Shown here one piece after another: positions 9,493-19,099 of a DNA stretch of 64,000 bases. Every line of letters begins with the position of its first letter. Position 1 is the stretch's first letter. The translations under genes and the position numbers were made by a program. The notes under the pieces are model-generated. The model made no database searches. It was given only the letters and a program-made list of their open reading frames with translations, and was not told where the DNA came from. Location: positions 237,052-301,051 of the forward strand of contig NZ_JAWMQR010000006.1 in the NCBI RefSeq assembly GCF_033283405.1, given 5' to 3'. The stretch is from Halioxenophilus sp033283405 (GTDB taxonomy: Bacteria > Pseudomonadota > Gammaproteobacteria > Pseudomonadales > Cellvibrionaceae).

Positions 9493-9566
9493 AATTTGAT
9501 GACTGGGTGGGGAGAAGCCGTACGATAAAAGTCTGCCGCACGGGCTCTACTTATTAAACGATTCAC

Positions 9567-10364
9567 CTAACCCACGATCGATGCGCCACCATCCACCACA
9601 ATAGATTGGCCATTAATAAACGTCGCTGCCGGCGAGACTAAAAACAGTACGGTATTGGCGACATCTTCGGGTTGGCCAATACGGCCGGAGGGGGTGCGTT
9701 GGGCGAATTGATCGTACATATCGGCCAGGGCGCTGGTCCCCTCGGTCGCGACAATTCCGGGTAGCACCGCGTTGACCCGAATACTGCGGCCCGACAGATC
9801 GACCGCGGCCGAGCGGGTTAGGGCATTGACCGCCGCCTTGGATGAACAGTAGTGGGCAATGCCGGGGCTGGTCGGCCGCAAGGAGACGTTGGACGATATG
9901 TTGATGATAGCCCCACCGGCCGGCATCACTTTCGCCGCTGCACTCAGATAGCCAAAGGTGGCCATCAAATTGAGCTGTAAGGTTGCTTGAAACAGTTCCG
10001 TGTCGAGATCCGGAATGGCTTGCCCGCGGGGGTAGATGCCTGCGTTATTAACCAAAATATCCACCCGTTGATAAGGGCGCAACGCCACCTGTAATACCTC
10101 GTCAATACTTGCCGGGTCGCTCACATCTGCCACCACCGTGGCGATTTCACCACCGGCCTGGCGGATGATCGACTCGGTTGCAGCGAGTGCATCGGCGTCG
10201 CGGTCAACCGCGGTAACCACCGCGCCGGCTTGTGCCAATGTTTTCACAATCGCACGGCCAATGCCCGCGCCGGCACCGGTAACAATCGCGGACTTGCCGG
10301 TTAGGTTTAATAGATCAGCCGTGGCAGCCGTTGCCGAGCCGGTAGCAGCTTCCTGGCCGATCAT
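9567..10364 (-). CDS. Short-chain dehydrogenase/reductase (SDR)
   Basis: A classical SDR of 265 residues that should oxidise or reduce a hydroxyl/keto group with NAD(P). TGAGAGIG at residues 29-36 binds the cofactor, and the acidic VDRD at the end of beta-2 favours NAD. NNAG lies at 106-109, and the catalytic residues are a Ser near 157 with Tyr172 and Lys176 (YCSSK). The end FINGQSIVVDGG is typical. Its ATG overlaps the stop of the Rieske oxygenase gene (ATGA), so the two are translationally coupled and probably act in sequence, for example dehydrogenating the hydroxylated product. The specific substrate is unknown. Confidence 0.9.
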   Translation of the reverse strand: MIGQEAATGSATAATADLLNLTGKSAIVTGAGAGIGRAIVKTLAQAGAVVTAVDRDADALAATESIIRQAGGEIATVVADVSDPASIDEVLQVALRPYQRVDILVNNAGIYPRGQAIPDLDTELFQATLQLNLMATFGYLSAAAKVMPAGGAIINISSNVSLRPTSPGIAHYCSSKAAVNALTRSAAVDLSGRSIRVNAVLPGIVATEGTSALADMYDQFAQRTPSGRIGQPEDVANTVLFLVSPAATFINGQSIVVDGGASIVG

Positions 10365-11701
10365 GCGTCACATTCCTTTGGCCCACCAGAACCCATATAT
10401 TTCGCTAATGAGCGTTGGAAGTTGATAATCGAGGCCTCCCAATAGGGATTGGGTCTTAACACCAGACCGTCGGTTTTCAACCCCTTTTGCACATTGGGCA
10501 TATTGCCAAAATCCTGGGCTAACAGCAGACCCCAGCGCTCTTCTGTGAACTCAACCTCATGTTCAATTTCGGGCTTGGGCTCTTCGCCTTTCGGGTAACG
10601 CTCCAGGGCAAATACTTCGAACAGACAGCTGTCTGGGTCAGTGCCATCCGGGCGTGCCCGGAAGCCCAAACAGAAGGTCACATTGGGCAGGATGATGGTA
10701 TTGGGGAAGACATTCCAGTTGATGCCCCCTTCAATTAATTTTTCACGATCAATCTCGGGCCAGCTAACACCGCGCTCTGCGTCAATTTGATGGGCGATCT
10801 CCATCAGCTTGGTGCTAACCTCGGTGGGACTGGCGCTCTCGGGTAATACATCAAAGAGTTTTTCGGCGGCGGCAATAAAGGAGTCGGTGGTATTGGCGTT
10901 GCATACCTCCTTCTGTTGTTTAACGGCACCGAGGGCGGCGGCGCGCAGGTCCATCCCCTCTTTGCTATTGACCGAGGTGCCGATGCCACCGCCGCCGGCT
11001 TGAGCCTGGCCAATATTACTGTGCAATCCAACGGCGCGACTCCAGATGCGGGCATTGCCGTAACGCGACAACATGGGGTGGGTGGTGGCGGCGTGGTAAC
11101 CTTCGTTGAACGCCTCAACGGCTACCTTCCAGTTGCACGCTACCTTGGCGGCTTTGCGCCATTTATAGCGCATGCCACCAATATCGAATTGATCCAGATA
11201 GTAGGGCACTTTATCCAGAAATTCCTGCAGGGGCTCGCATTCGTTATTGAGGTTAACGAATATAAATCCGCCCCAGCGATCGACATTAACCGGCATCAGA
11301 CGCACGTCGTCGGTATTAAAGCCCTCGCCAAAACTTTCCTGATCGTAAATTTTGGCGATCTCACCGTTTAGATGCCACTGCCAACCGTGGTACTTACAGT
11401 GAAAGCGTTGCGTCGAGCCACAGCCCTCGGTCAATTCCCGGCCGCGATGCAGACAGGCATTGCGGTAGGCGGAGATCTCATCCTTGCCCGAGCGTACAAT
11501 GATGATTGACTGATCATGAATCTGGTAGGTGAAATAATTGCCCGGGTTGGGTATCTCTTCCTCGCGGCAGGCGACCTGCCAGACTTTCTTCCAAAGTCGA
11601 TCTTTTTCCGCCCGCGCGTACTCCTCAGAGATATAGGGCTCAGCTGAGAGTGTTACGCTGACGCTATTGTGTTGTTCGCTAATCGGTGGTTTTGAGTTCA
11701 C
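10361..11701 (-). CDS. Rieske non-haem iron oxygenase, alpha subunit (first copy)
   Basis: 446 residues. The Rieske [2Fe-2S] ligands are Cys83/His85 (CLHRG) and Cys102/His105 (CKYHGWQW). The mononuclear iron motif NEGYHAATTHP gives His203 and His208, with a C-terminal carboxylate expected as third ligand. This is the oxygenase component of an aromatic ring-hydroxylating or demethylating system. No beta subunit, ferredoxin or reductase is encoded nearby, so it is probably an alpha-only (homotrimeric) enzyme that uses electron donors from elsewhere. It is translationally coupled to the SDR and follows the TonB receptor by about 115 bp on the same strand. It is related to, but clearly distinct from, the copy at 21118. 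Confidence 0.92.
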   Translation of the reverse strand: MNSKPPISEQHNSVSVTLSAEPYISEEYARAEKDRLWKKVWQVACREEEIPNPGNYFTYQIHDQSIIIVRSGKDEISAYRNACLHRGRELTEGCGSTQRFHCKYHGWQWHLNGEIAKIYDQESFGEGFNTDDVRLMPVNVDRWGGFIFVNLNNECEPLQEFLDKVPYYLDQFDIGGMRYKWRKAAKVACNWKVAVEAFNEGYHAATTHPMLSRYGNARIWSRAVGLHSNIGQAQAGGGGIGTSVNSKEGMDLRAAALGAVKQQKEVCNANTTDSFIAAAEKLFDVLPESASPTEVSTKLMEIAHQIDAERGVSWPEIDREKLIEGGINWNVFPNTIILPNVTFCLGFRARPDGTDPDSCLFEVFALERYPKGEEPKPEIEHEVEFTEERWGLLLAQDFGNMPNVQKGLKTDGLVLRPNPYWEASIINFQRSLAKYMGSGGPKECDA

Positions 11702-11815
11702 TGCTGTACCCTCGTTTATATATCCACTTTGGCAAATAAAAGTATTTAATGTTAATTGATCGCATTGGCGGTTAAGCCGTTATTGCACTGCTTACTTTAA
11801 TTCGTTGTTGGAGAA

Positions 11816-14047
11816 CTAAAGGTTGTAATCTATGCGCAAACCAAATGTTCTCGGAGGGCCGTAGGAGACACCACTGGCGAAGGGGGTCTCCAATAGACTT
11901 TGTAGCACTGCCTCATCACTTAAATTACGTCCCCACAAAGAGAGCCGCAAATTGGGCAGCTTTGCTGGCGTAAAGGCGAGCTCGGCATCCCAAAGGGTGT
12001 AAGAGTCTTGTGCGATGGCGCCAGAGAGTTCCAGGTTGTAACCGTCGTTATAGTAGGCCGACGTGTACAGGTTGAAAGATCCGATATTCGTTTCCCTCTG
12101 ATAATTGGCATTGATAAACCCGGTAAATTCCGGCGATCGAATCAAGTCGTAACCACTTGCGTCAAAATCGACGAGCACGTTGCCACCCTGTTGCGGCCGC
12201 CACTCGTTGGCGGTAGCTCCAGGAAATTCGTCGTAGGTGGCATCGAGATAGGTGAAGCCCGCCGCCAGTGAAAGTGCTTTCAAAGGTTTCCAGGTGGCAT
12301 TAAATTCCAGGCCGGAAATGGAGGCCTTGGCGGCGTTGTCGGTGACGTAATTGGGGGCTTCGTAGCGGGCAACCTGCAGGTCGGTGTAGTCGTAGTAGAA
12401 CAGGGCAGTGCTTACATCCAAGCCTTTAGTAACCTTACCCTTGTAGCCCACCTCAAACGAAGAGAGCTGCTCTGGGTCCACCGGGTGTTCATCGGCCGCA
12501 GCCACGTTCAGGAAGCCACTCTTAAAGCCTTCACCGTAGCTGGCGTAGATATTGGAGGTGTCGTTCAGGGCATAGGTAATGGTGAAGCGCGGTGTAAACT
12601 GATTAAACGAGGCGGTATTAAAAGGCGAAGCGACAATCTCAGATGAGCGTGGATCTGGCCAGTTGGAGTAGACATCCTGCTCTTCATTACTGTAGCGACC
12701 ACCGGCCACCAATTTTACGCGCTCGCCCAGGTCGTAGGAGAGTTCCAGGTAGGCGGCGTAAATGGTTTTATCGATATAGCCGTAGGTATACTGCACCGGC
12801 GTCATCAGCGCGTCTGCCTCGGAGAAGGCTGGCGCCGGCAGTGGGTTAAAGGCGACGCTAAAGGTATTGGGCAGGTACTCCTCGCGGCCATCCAGGTAGA
12901 ACAGGCCACTGGTAAACTGCCAATTACCATCCAGGTCGGAGACAAAGTTGAGCTCCTGCACGACAAAATCCTGATCCAGATCCACTGTCACATCGGCCAG
13001 ATGGAAGAAGGTGTAGTCGACATCGACATCCATATCGATGGTGGCGTCGGTGTAGGAGGTGGTGCTGCTCAGGGTACCCATTGGCAATTGAAAATTGGCC
13101 CGCAGACTCGCGCCCCGGGTTTTAAAATCGGTATCGACCGGGCGACTGGTGGCGGTCTCAAACTCATCCGGAGTGGGCACTGGGTAGCCGGCAGGCAGTG
13201 CGGCGGCGGCCAGGTAGCCGATCGAGCGATTATCGTAGGCGACGCCACTGTAGGGGCTGCTGTCCTTGCGCTCCGACTGAAAGGCGGAAAAGAGTAGCGA
13301 AATGTCGTCGGTTGGTGCCCACAGTAATTTACCGCGCAGCACGGTGGAGCGCAGGCCTTTATCCTCACCACCATAGACCAGGTCGTCGCGCAGGCCATCT
13401 CGATCCTGGCTGGAGGCGGCGATGCTGATTGCCACACTGTCGGAGACCGGCGTGGCAAAATAGCCGTTCAGGCTGGCGTCGTTGTAGTTGCCGTAACTGG
13501 CACTGAAGCGGCCAAACTGTTCATCCAGGCTGGGGGCAAAGGTATCAATAATAATCGCGCCGCCGGTCGCGTTCTGGCCATAGAGTGTGCCCTGTGGCCC
13601 CTTCAATACCTGCACCTGGGAGGCATCGGGCAGATCCATCAACTGGCCGGGTTGGGATGGCATATAGACGCCGTCTAAATAAAACGCCACATTGGAGCTG
13701 TCACCGGCACTGGAACCCTGGGACGATACCCCGCGAATGGCCGGCTGTAAAAAGCCGCCATTGAAGGTTAGTTCCAGGCCTGGTGTCACCCGTTCCAAAT
13801 CTGCGGTTGAATTGATGCCAGAGCTGATCAAATCCTCCGCCGACAGGGCTGTAATCGAGATGGGTACGTCGACCAGACGTTCTTCCCGCCGTTGTGCGGT
13901 AACCACAATTTCCTCCATATCCAGCACGCCAGACAAATTTTGACTGTCTGTCTCTGCTGCTACGCTCTCCTGGCCGCTGGCCAGGGTGCTGTAGGCGGCA
14001 GCGATACTCGCCGCCAGCCATAGATTGAGTTTGGGTTTAACTGACAT
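11816..14047 (-). CDS. TonB-dependent outer-membrane receptor
   Basis: 743 residues. A signal peptide (cleavage near LASGQ) is followed by the TonB box region MEEIVVTAQRREE, a plug domain (PISITALSAEDL, IRGV, FYLDGVYM, VEVLKGPQG-like VQVLKGPQGTLYGQNATGGA) and a long 22-strand barrel. The barrel ends in FGLRIDYNL with the terminal-strand aromatic pattern. Such receptors of the catabolic type import siderophores, vitamins or bulky organic substrates. The position inside an oxidative catabolic cluster suggests it brings in the compound that the cluster degrades; that is inference. The start ATG follows GAGGTGAATT. Confidence 0.93.
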   Translation of the reverse strand: MSVKPKLNLWLAASIAAAYSTLASGQESVAAETDSQNLSGVLDMEEIVVTAQRREERLVDVPISITALSAEDLISSGINSTADLERVTPGLELTFNGGFLQPAIRGVSSQGSSAGDSSNVAFYLDGVYMPSQPGQLMDLPDASQVQVLKGPQGTLYGQNATGGAIIIDTFAPSLDEQFGRFSASYGNYNDASLNGYFATPVSDSVAISIAASSQDRDGLRDDLVYGGEDKGLRSTVLRGKLLWAPTDDISLLFSAFQSERKDSSPYSGVAYDNRSIGYLAAAALPAGYPVPTPDEFETATSRPVDTDFKTRGASLRANFQLPMGTLSSTTSYTDATIDMDVDVDYTFFHLADVTVDLDQDFVVQELNFVSDLDGNWQFTSGLFYLDGREEYLPNTFSVAFNPLPAPAFSEADALMTPVQYTYGYIDKTIYAAYLELSYDLGERVKLVAGGRYSNEEQDVYSNWPDPRSSEIVASPFNTASFNQFTPRFTITYALNDTSNIYASYGEGFKSGFLNVAAADEHPVDPEQLSSFEVGYKGKVTKGLDVSTALFYYDYTDLQVARYEAPNYVTDNAAKASISGLEFNATWKPLKALSLAAGFTYLDATYDEFPGATANEWRPQQGGNVLVDFDASGYDLIRSPEFTGFINANYQRETNIGSFNLYTSAYYNDGYNLELSGAIAQDSYTLWDAELAFTPAKLPNLRLSLWGRNLSDEAVLQSLLETPFASGVSYGPPRTFGLRIDYNL

Positions 14048-14232
14048 AATTCACCTCGGCGCTCTTCAATTATTATGTTTATGAATTTTTATCTAACTTC
14101 TTTCGTGGCCTGGTAAGCAAAAATTAGCAACGAATAGCTGTTATGGTTTCGGCTTTCATAAGTGGACTATCGTGTTCACTAAACACAAATTGCCACTCCA
14201 ATTTAGCGAAGCCGGCGTTCAATTTATTGATC

Positions 14233-15969
14233 TCACCTCGCATTGGCACGGACCAGACGTCCGGGGAAATTCCCCGTCGCTTGGCCATCGCGATAGGTGA
14301 TTTCACCGGCAACAATGGTGGCAACGTAACCGTCGGCCTTTTGTATCAAGCGCCGGCCACTGGCGGGTAGATCGAAAGCTACCCTGGGGGCGTGCAGGGA
14401 TAACTGCTCAAGGTCGATAATGTTCAGGTCTGCCTTTAAGCCCACCTGTAAGCGACCGCGGTCATCCAGGCCGATGGCGTTGGCCGGGTCACTGGTTAAT
14501 TTTTTAATCGCCTGCGGCAGGGGTACATTTTTCTTGGGGTCGGCATGGTCTACCCAATGGGTTAAGAAGTAGGTGGGGTAGGCCGCATCACACACCATGG
14601 AGTAGTGGGCACCACCGTCACCCAAACCCAACACCGTGTGGTCGCAGTGCAGCAACAGCTCGCCAACACCCTCAAAAAGGTCACCGTCGCGATTGGCCGA
14701 AGGTCGGTACAGTAGTGCGTGGCCGTTATCTTTTAACAGCTCGTCGTAGATCACTTCCATTGGATCTAAACCCAATGCCCGTGCGCGGCCGGCGATACTG
14801 TCGGCCATGGCTGGGTGATAGTTGGGTGGATCGCCAAGGGGGAATAACCAGTTGGTATCTTCCACCACGGTTTTAAAGTAGTCGTGTGGGTCGTCTGCCT
14901 GTTCCGACAACAACTGCTTGCGAAAATCCAGGTCGCGCATGGCCGCGACCTTTTCAGCTAGCGGCAAATGCTCAATTTTTCGAAAACTCGGGTGAAAGGC
15001 AAACGGGTGTAGCGAAATATTTAAGCCAATCAAAATGCCCACCGGGCGCGGAATAATCTGCCCTTGGATTTTATAGCCCTCGGCGGCCAAGTCGTTGAGG
15101 CTGGCCGCGACCTTGCGCCAGGCATCGGGTTGGTCGACGCTTTTCAGCAGGGAAAAGGTGATTGGACGTTGACAGTGGTCGGCAATTTCCCGCAGAAAGC
15201 CTACCTGCTCCTCCGCGGTTTGTTGAGCATCGCACAGCAGCTCGAAGACACCGGTGCCGGCATCGCCCAGGCCGTCGGCTAGAGCCATAATTTCGCGTTC
15301 ATCGGCAGTTACCGATGGCGCCAGGCGACCATCGCGAAAACGATGGGCATGGTTGCGCGTGGTGGAGACACCAAAGGCTCCGGCTTGTATGGCCTCTTTG
15401 GTCAGCCTGCGCATGGTGGCCAAGTCCTCTTCGGTGGCCGGTTCACCATTGGCACCGCGCTCGCCCATCACATAAACCCGCAGAGGGTTATGCGGCAGCT
15501 GGGCAATAAAATCGATATCGGCCTGGCGCTGATCGAGCGCATCCAGGTATTCGGGAAAGGTCTCCCAGTTCCAGGGAATGCCTTCGGCCATGGTCTCCAT
15601 GGGCACATCTTCTACCCCCTCCATTAATTTCATAATCAGCTCGCGTTGATGGGGCGCTGCCGGCGCAAAACCGACCCCGCAATTACCCATCACCACGGTG
15701 GTGACCCCATGGCCGGAGGAGGGATTAAGAGTATTTTCCCAGGTGATCTGCCCATCGTAGTGGGTATGGATATCGATGAAGCCGGGCGTTACCATCTTGC
15801 CCTTAGCGTCAATTTCTGTGTGGCCCTTGCTATGCACCTTGCCTATCGCAACAATTTTGCCGTTTTGCACAGCGATGTCCGCAGTAAATGGCTCGCCACC
15901 GGAGCCATCGATTACTGTGCCGTTACGCACAACCAAATCAACAACTTGCTCAATCACGTTTAACTCCAA
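14233..15969 (-). CDS. Amidohydrolase, N-acyl-D-amino-acid deacylase (D-aminoacylase) family
   Basis: 578 residues of the amidohydrolase superfamily. The N-terminal beta domain starts DLVVRNGTVIDGSGG. The metal motif FIDIHTHYDGQ gives His68 and His70. The family-typical GNCGVGFAP supplies a cysteine ligand. A late catalytic Asp sits in LGLGDGGAHYS. These features fit the D-aminoacylase branch, cytoplasmic zinc enzymes that hydrolyse N-acyl amino acids or other amides, but the branch has many members of unknown substrate. In this cluster it may cleave an amide or a cyclic amide/lactam-like intermediate. It is transcribed with the TonB receptor downstream and the TauD-type gene upstream. Confidence 0.85.
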   Translation of the reverse strand: MELNVIEQVVDLVVRNGTVIDGSGGEPFTADIAVQNGKIVAIGKVHSKGHTEIDAKGKMVTPGFIDIHTHYDGQITWENTLNPSSGHGVTTVVMGNCGVGFAPAAPHQRELIMKLMEGVEDVPMETMAEGIPWNWETFPEYLDALDQRQADIDFIAQLPHNPLRVYVMGERGANGEPATEEDLATMRRLTKEAIQAGAFGVSTTRNHAHRFRDGRLAPSVTADEREIMALADGLGDAGTGVFELLCDAQQTAEEQVGFLREIADHCQRPITFSLLKSVDQPDAWRKVAASLNDLAAEGYKIQGQIIPRPVGILIGLNISLHPFAFHPSFRKIEHLPLAEKVAAMRDLDFRKQLLSEQADDPHDYFKTVVEDTNWLFPLGDPPNYHPAMADSIAGRARALGLDPMEVIYDELLKDNGHALLYRPSANRDGDLFEGVGELLLHCDHTVLGLGDGGAHYSMVCDAAYPTYFLTHWVDHADPKKNVPLPQAIKKLTSDPANAIGLDDRGRLQVGLKADLNIIDLEQLSLHAPRVAFDLPASGRRLIQKADGYVATIVAGEITYRDGQATGNFPGRLVRANAR

Positions 15970-16136
15970 TTATTATTTTCATAGCGATGAATCAGCATTG
16001 AGTATTGGTTACCTTTTTGGCCCAAACCAGAGCCTGCGTTTGGGTTAATAGCCAATGCACTGCTATAGATTTTTATTCCGTACCAGGTGCAGATTCCATA
16101 ACGTTTCTGCTTAGTTATAACAACCAATCTGAACTG

Positions 16137-17111
16137 CTAAATATCGATTTTCTCGAGAGGTTTCTTGCCCCACTCCAGCTTTTTTCCCAAACGATAATCG
16201 CCGGCGATGGTGGTGCGATACATCATTCGTTCTTCGTTGACCGGCACCCCGGTAGCACAGTGCAGAACCCGCCAGTTATCCCACAACACCATGTCGCCCT
16301 CCTGCCAGTGATGGAAGTAGGCGAAGTCTTCGTTGGTGCAGTAGGCGGCAACTTCCGATAATAAGGCGTCGCCTTCAGGGCCACCTATCTCGTAAATGCC
16401 GTGGGCAAAGCCGGGTGAGACGTTTAAGATTTTTCGGCCGGTCTCTGCTTGGGTAAAGACCATCGGGTGCATTACCAGCGGCCGGTCGTAAACGTTTTTG
16501 ATGATGTCGTTAAAGGAGTTGGCGCCTCTAATAAACTTAACTTTTTTCACGCCAGCAAATTTAGAGTTTTCCAGATTGATGTCGGGCGAATAGACAACGT
16601 GCAGATTTTCAATCTCTTTTTGTAAATAGCTGGGCAGCTTGTCGTAGGCCAGTATCTGATCGAGAAAGCCGGTTATGCCGCCGTGTTCGGATAATTTGGC
16701 CGGGCGCAATATGCCACCGCGATTAATTTCATCGGTGTAGATCAGATCGGTATGCCAGGGAACCCAGCCACCCAAACGTTCACCATTCACCTCGTAGCAG
16801 GTGCCGTTGTCGGGAAAATATTTTATTTTGACCAGCTCTGGGTGGTCTTCCACCCAGGTTTGGGGATAGGGAAATCGCTCCAGTGGCCCGACACAGCGGC
16901 TAAGCTCCAGCTGCATCTCGTGAGAATTTTCACCCTGAAAAAGAATTACACCGCGGTCAATGAAGAGGTCTTTGAGTGCTTGCCGAACATTGCTTTGATC
17001 AAGCATGGCCAACGTTAAGCCTTTAACGATTGCGCCAAAAGGTAGAGAATCTTGAAGCTCTGTAACCTCGACAGAATCCAGCAGCGTGAGGGTATTGGTC
17101 GTACTTACCAT
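16137..17111 (-). CDS. TauD/TfdA-family 2-oxoglutarate-dependent dioxygenase
   Basis: 324 residues. The Fe(II) facial triad is visible: His120 and Asp122 in WHTDLIYTDE and His284 in NWRVLHCATG, with Arg299 in RMMYRTTIAGD as probable 2-oxoglutarate ligand. The enzyme should hydroxylate a substrate, often to release a leaving group such as sulfite or an ether, in the cytoplasm. It is the first structural gene of the leftward transcript after the LuxR-type regulator, 336 bp away. The natural substrate is not predictable; taurine itself is only one of many for the family. Confidence 0.88.
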   Translation of the reverse strand: MVSTTNTLTLLDSVEVTELQDSLPFGAIVKGLTLAMLDQSNVRQALKDLFIDRGVILFQGENSHEMQLELSRCVGPLERFPYPQTWVEDHPELVKIKYFPDNGTCYEVNGERLGGWVPWHTDLIYTDEINRGGILRPAKLSEHGGITGFLDQILAYDKLPSYLQKEIENLHVVYSPDINLENSKFAGVKKVKFIRGANSFNDIIKNVYDRPLVMHPMVFTQAETGRKILNVSPGFAHGIYEIGGPEGDALLSEVAAYCTNEDFAYFHHWQEGDMVLWDNWRVLHCATGVPVNEERMMYRTTIAGDYRLGKKLEWGKKPLEKIDI

Positions 17112-17447
17112 AGATCAGCCCACCATCTTAGGAATAGGTGCAACACCTTGGCGAGTCAGGCGGCGTTCTATGAGTTGATGCCAATCTCGGCTGCCGGTGT
17201 TGCTGAATTATTGTTTTGGTTAGTTTGGCAAAGGGCGGCAGGCGCTACATCAGTCAAATGCACTAAACGGCCATATTTTTTTGCAAGAGTTGGAAAATCC
17301 TGGGCATCGGCTCTGCCAGTCGATCGCTTGCAAGGGGTGGGGTAGCGCCTTAATCGTCGGCCGCTCTGGCGGGGTTTTTGGTAAAATATCCAGCAAAACA
17401 ATGGGTTATGATGTGGGGTTGAATCGGTGCTGGGCGGTCGGAACGGC
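17112..17447. other. Intergenic region between TauD-type gene and regulator gene
   Basis: Probably holds the promoter of the leftward catabolic genes and the 3' end of the regulator transcript. I see no reliable gene or hairpin terminator. Confidence 0.4.
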
Positions 17448-18581
17448 TCAGTAAGAGCCCACCGTATGCATAATCAGGCTGATCAGTTGATGCTGTTTAT
17501 GGGTGCCGGTTTTTGAAAAAATTGAGCTGAGTTGCGCTCTAACCGTACTTTTGGAGCGGCCCAAATACTCAGCCGATTCGGCCAGGCTGTCACCCATAAT
17601 CAAGCGCTCAACCAATAGCGATTCGGCTGGTGTAAAGTCGAAATAGCCGGCAATCACCTCGGCTGATAAGTTGGGCTTTTCGTTTTTATCGCGAATCACC
17701 AGTGATACCAGGGGCCCGTCGCTGTCGCCAAATTCTGGCGGCATGGAAAATGTATTAATCATTACCAATAGATTGTTATCGCCATCCCGGGTGGCAGGTA
17801 CCTCAAACTTGTAGCTCTCTTCCTCGCTGTCTATGTCGAGTAGACGAGCAATGGTTGTTTGCAACTGGGCGTTGGCCTCTTTATCGAGAAAGACCAATTT
17901 ACCCTGTTTGATACCGATGCCATACTGGTTTTTGATTAACCGAGCAGCGGCTGAGTTCAGCATCATTACCTTGTTTTCATTATTTAATTGAACTATTTGC
18001 CCGTTACTTTTTAGCACTAAAAATCCAAAGCCGAGTGTGGTGGTGGTTTTATCGCTTAGGTAGATCTGGCGTTTCTGGTTGACCAGGCAACCGTAAATTG
18101 CCGCGGCTGCCTTCAGGTGCGGGTAGAGCTTTTGCAACGCCTTATGGTCGTCTTCACTAAATTCTGACGGGTGTGAATAGCGCACCAGGCGGAAGTAAAA
18201 GTGTGTGCCTGAATCTTCGTCTTTGATATTTATCGCCAAAATATCCGTTGTTTGCCAGCGATTGTGGAATTCCAGGTAGCCATTGAACTGGTGGTATCGC
18301 TCCGGTTGTTCTCGTATCCCCTTTAACGAACAGATTTCTCCGTCCGTCAGCTGCAGAAACGGCGAGCCATGGTAGGTCTCGACGATCTCGGCGGGGGTAG
18401 AGACCGTGCGCTCCTGGGAGATAATTAGGCCGGCGTCAGCCTCGGTGGGGGTTCTTAAAAAAAGGACACAGTTTTGGCAGTCGAAAAAGCGCTCCATCGC
18501 CCTGAGAAAGGACTCCCAGGGTGGTTGCTCAACCAGGGTTTGTGACAAGACCAGTAGTAGATCTTCGAAATTATTATTCAT
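17448..18581 (-). CDS. LuxR-family HTH regulator with N-terminal sensor region
   Basis: 377 residues from the ATG at 18581 (MNNNFEDLLLV); a frame extending to 18662 adds an unlikely N-terminus. The C-terminal 60 residues form a GerE-type helix-turn-helix: DFTPAESLLVERLIMGDSLA, then GRSKSTVRAQLSSIFSKTGT. The N-terminal ~300 residues look like GAF/PAS-type sensing: a PAS-like core (LGFGFLVLKSNGQIVQLN) precedes the DNA-binding end. Such solo LuxR proteins often sit beside catabolic oxygenase clusters and likely control them in response to a substrate. It is placed at the divide between the leftward genes and the monooxygenase gene, the expected place for a cluster regulator. Confidence 0.8.
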   Translation of the reverse strand: MNNNFEDLLLVLSQTLVEQPPWESFLRAMERFFDCQNCVLFLRTPTEADAGLIISQERTVSTPAEIVETYHGSPFLQLTDGEICSLKGIREQPERYHQFNGYLEFHNRWQTTDILAINIKDEDSGTHFYFRLVRYSHPSEFSEDDHKALQKLYPHLKAAAAIYGCLVNQKRQIYLSDKTTTTLGFGFLVLKSNGQIVQLNNENKVMMLNSAAARLIKNQYGIGIKQGKLVFLDKEANAQLQTTIARLLDIDSEEESYKFEVPATRDGDNNLLVMINTFSMPPEFGDSDGPLVSLVIRDKNEKPNLSAEVIAGYFDFTPAESLLVERLIMGDSLAESAEYLGRSKSTVRAQLSSIFSKTGTHKQHQLISLIMHTVGSY

Positions 18582-19099
18582 CTTTTTAATGCCAGAAGTT
18601 ATCAATACATAGCCCCCGAAGCTGTTACTTGGTCCTAGTGCTCTTGCCAATATATGACGCATGGTTAGTTTTTGGTTATGGCTTCACTGCCAGAAACAAC
18701 GCCGGTCAGGGCCTCTCAGCATGTTATATCGCGACCGCCCCCTTGGTTCCTTTGCGCTGTGAGTGGTTCGGCTATTTAGTCAGCGCGACTATTCTGATTG
18801 CCTTCAAACCCGATAAATACCGGCTAAGAATTCAGCATTAGCGCTGTTTATTGCATTAATTTATCTCTCCTTGATCGGCTCTTTTCGGGCGCTGCTTAGC
18901 CCGCCAACCGCTCCCCTCGGAAACCGTGTTGAATCTATTTTCTAACTTTACTATTTGAGGGAAATCAAGTATACATCCCCTTGTTAAAAATTGACTATGC
19001 GTCAGTTATTGGTTCGATTACATTAAAGCCGCCTGGTTCATTATCACAATAAAACATGTAGGACTCCCATACAGTCTTCCACAGCAGGAGATCAAACCA
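18582..19099. other. Divergent promoter region of the catabolic island
   Basis: About 518 bp between the leftward regulator and the rightward monooxygenase. It becomes A+T-rich from 18830 to 19080, as expected for promoters. AGGAG at 19085-19089 is the ribosome-binding site of the monooxygenase gene. I could not define an operator. Confidence 0.45.
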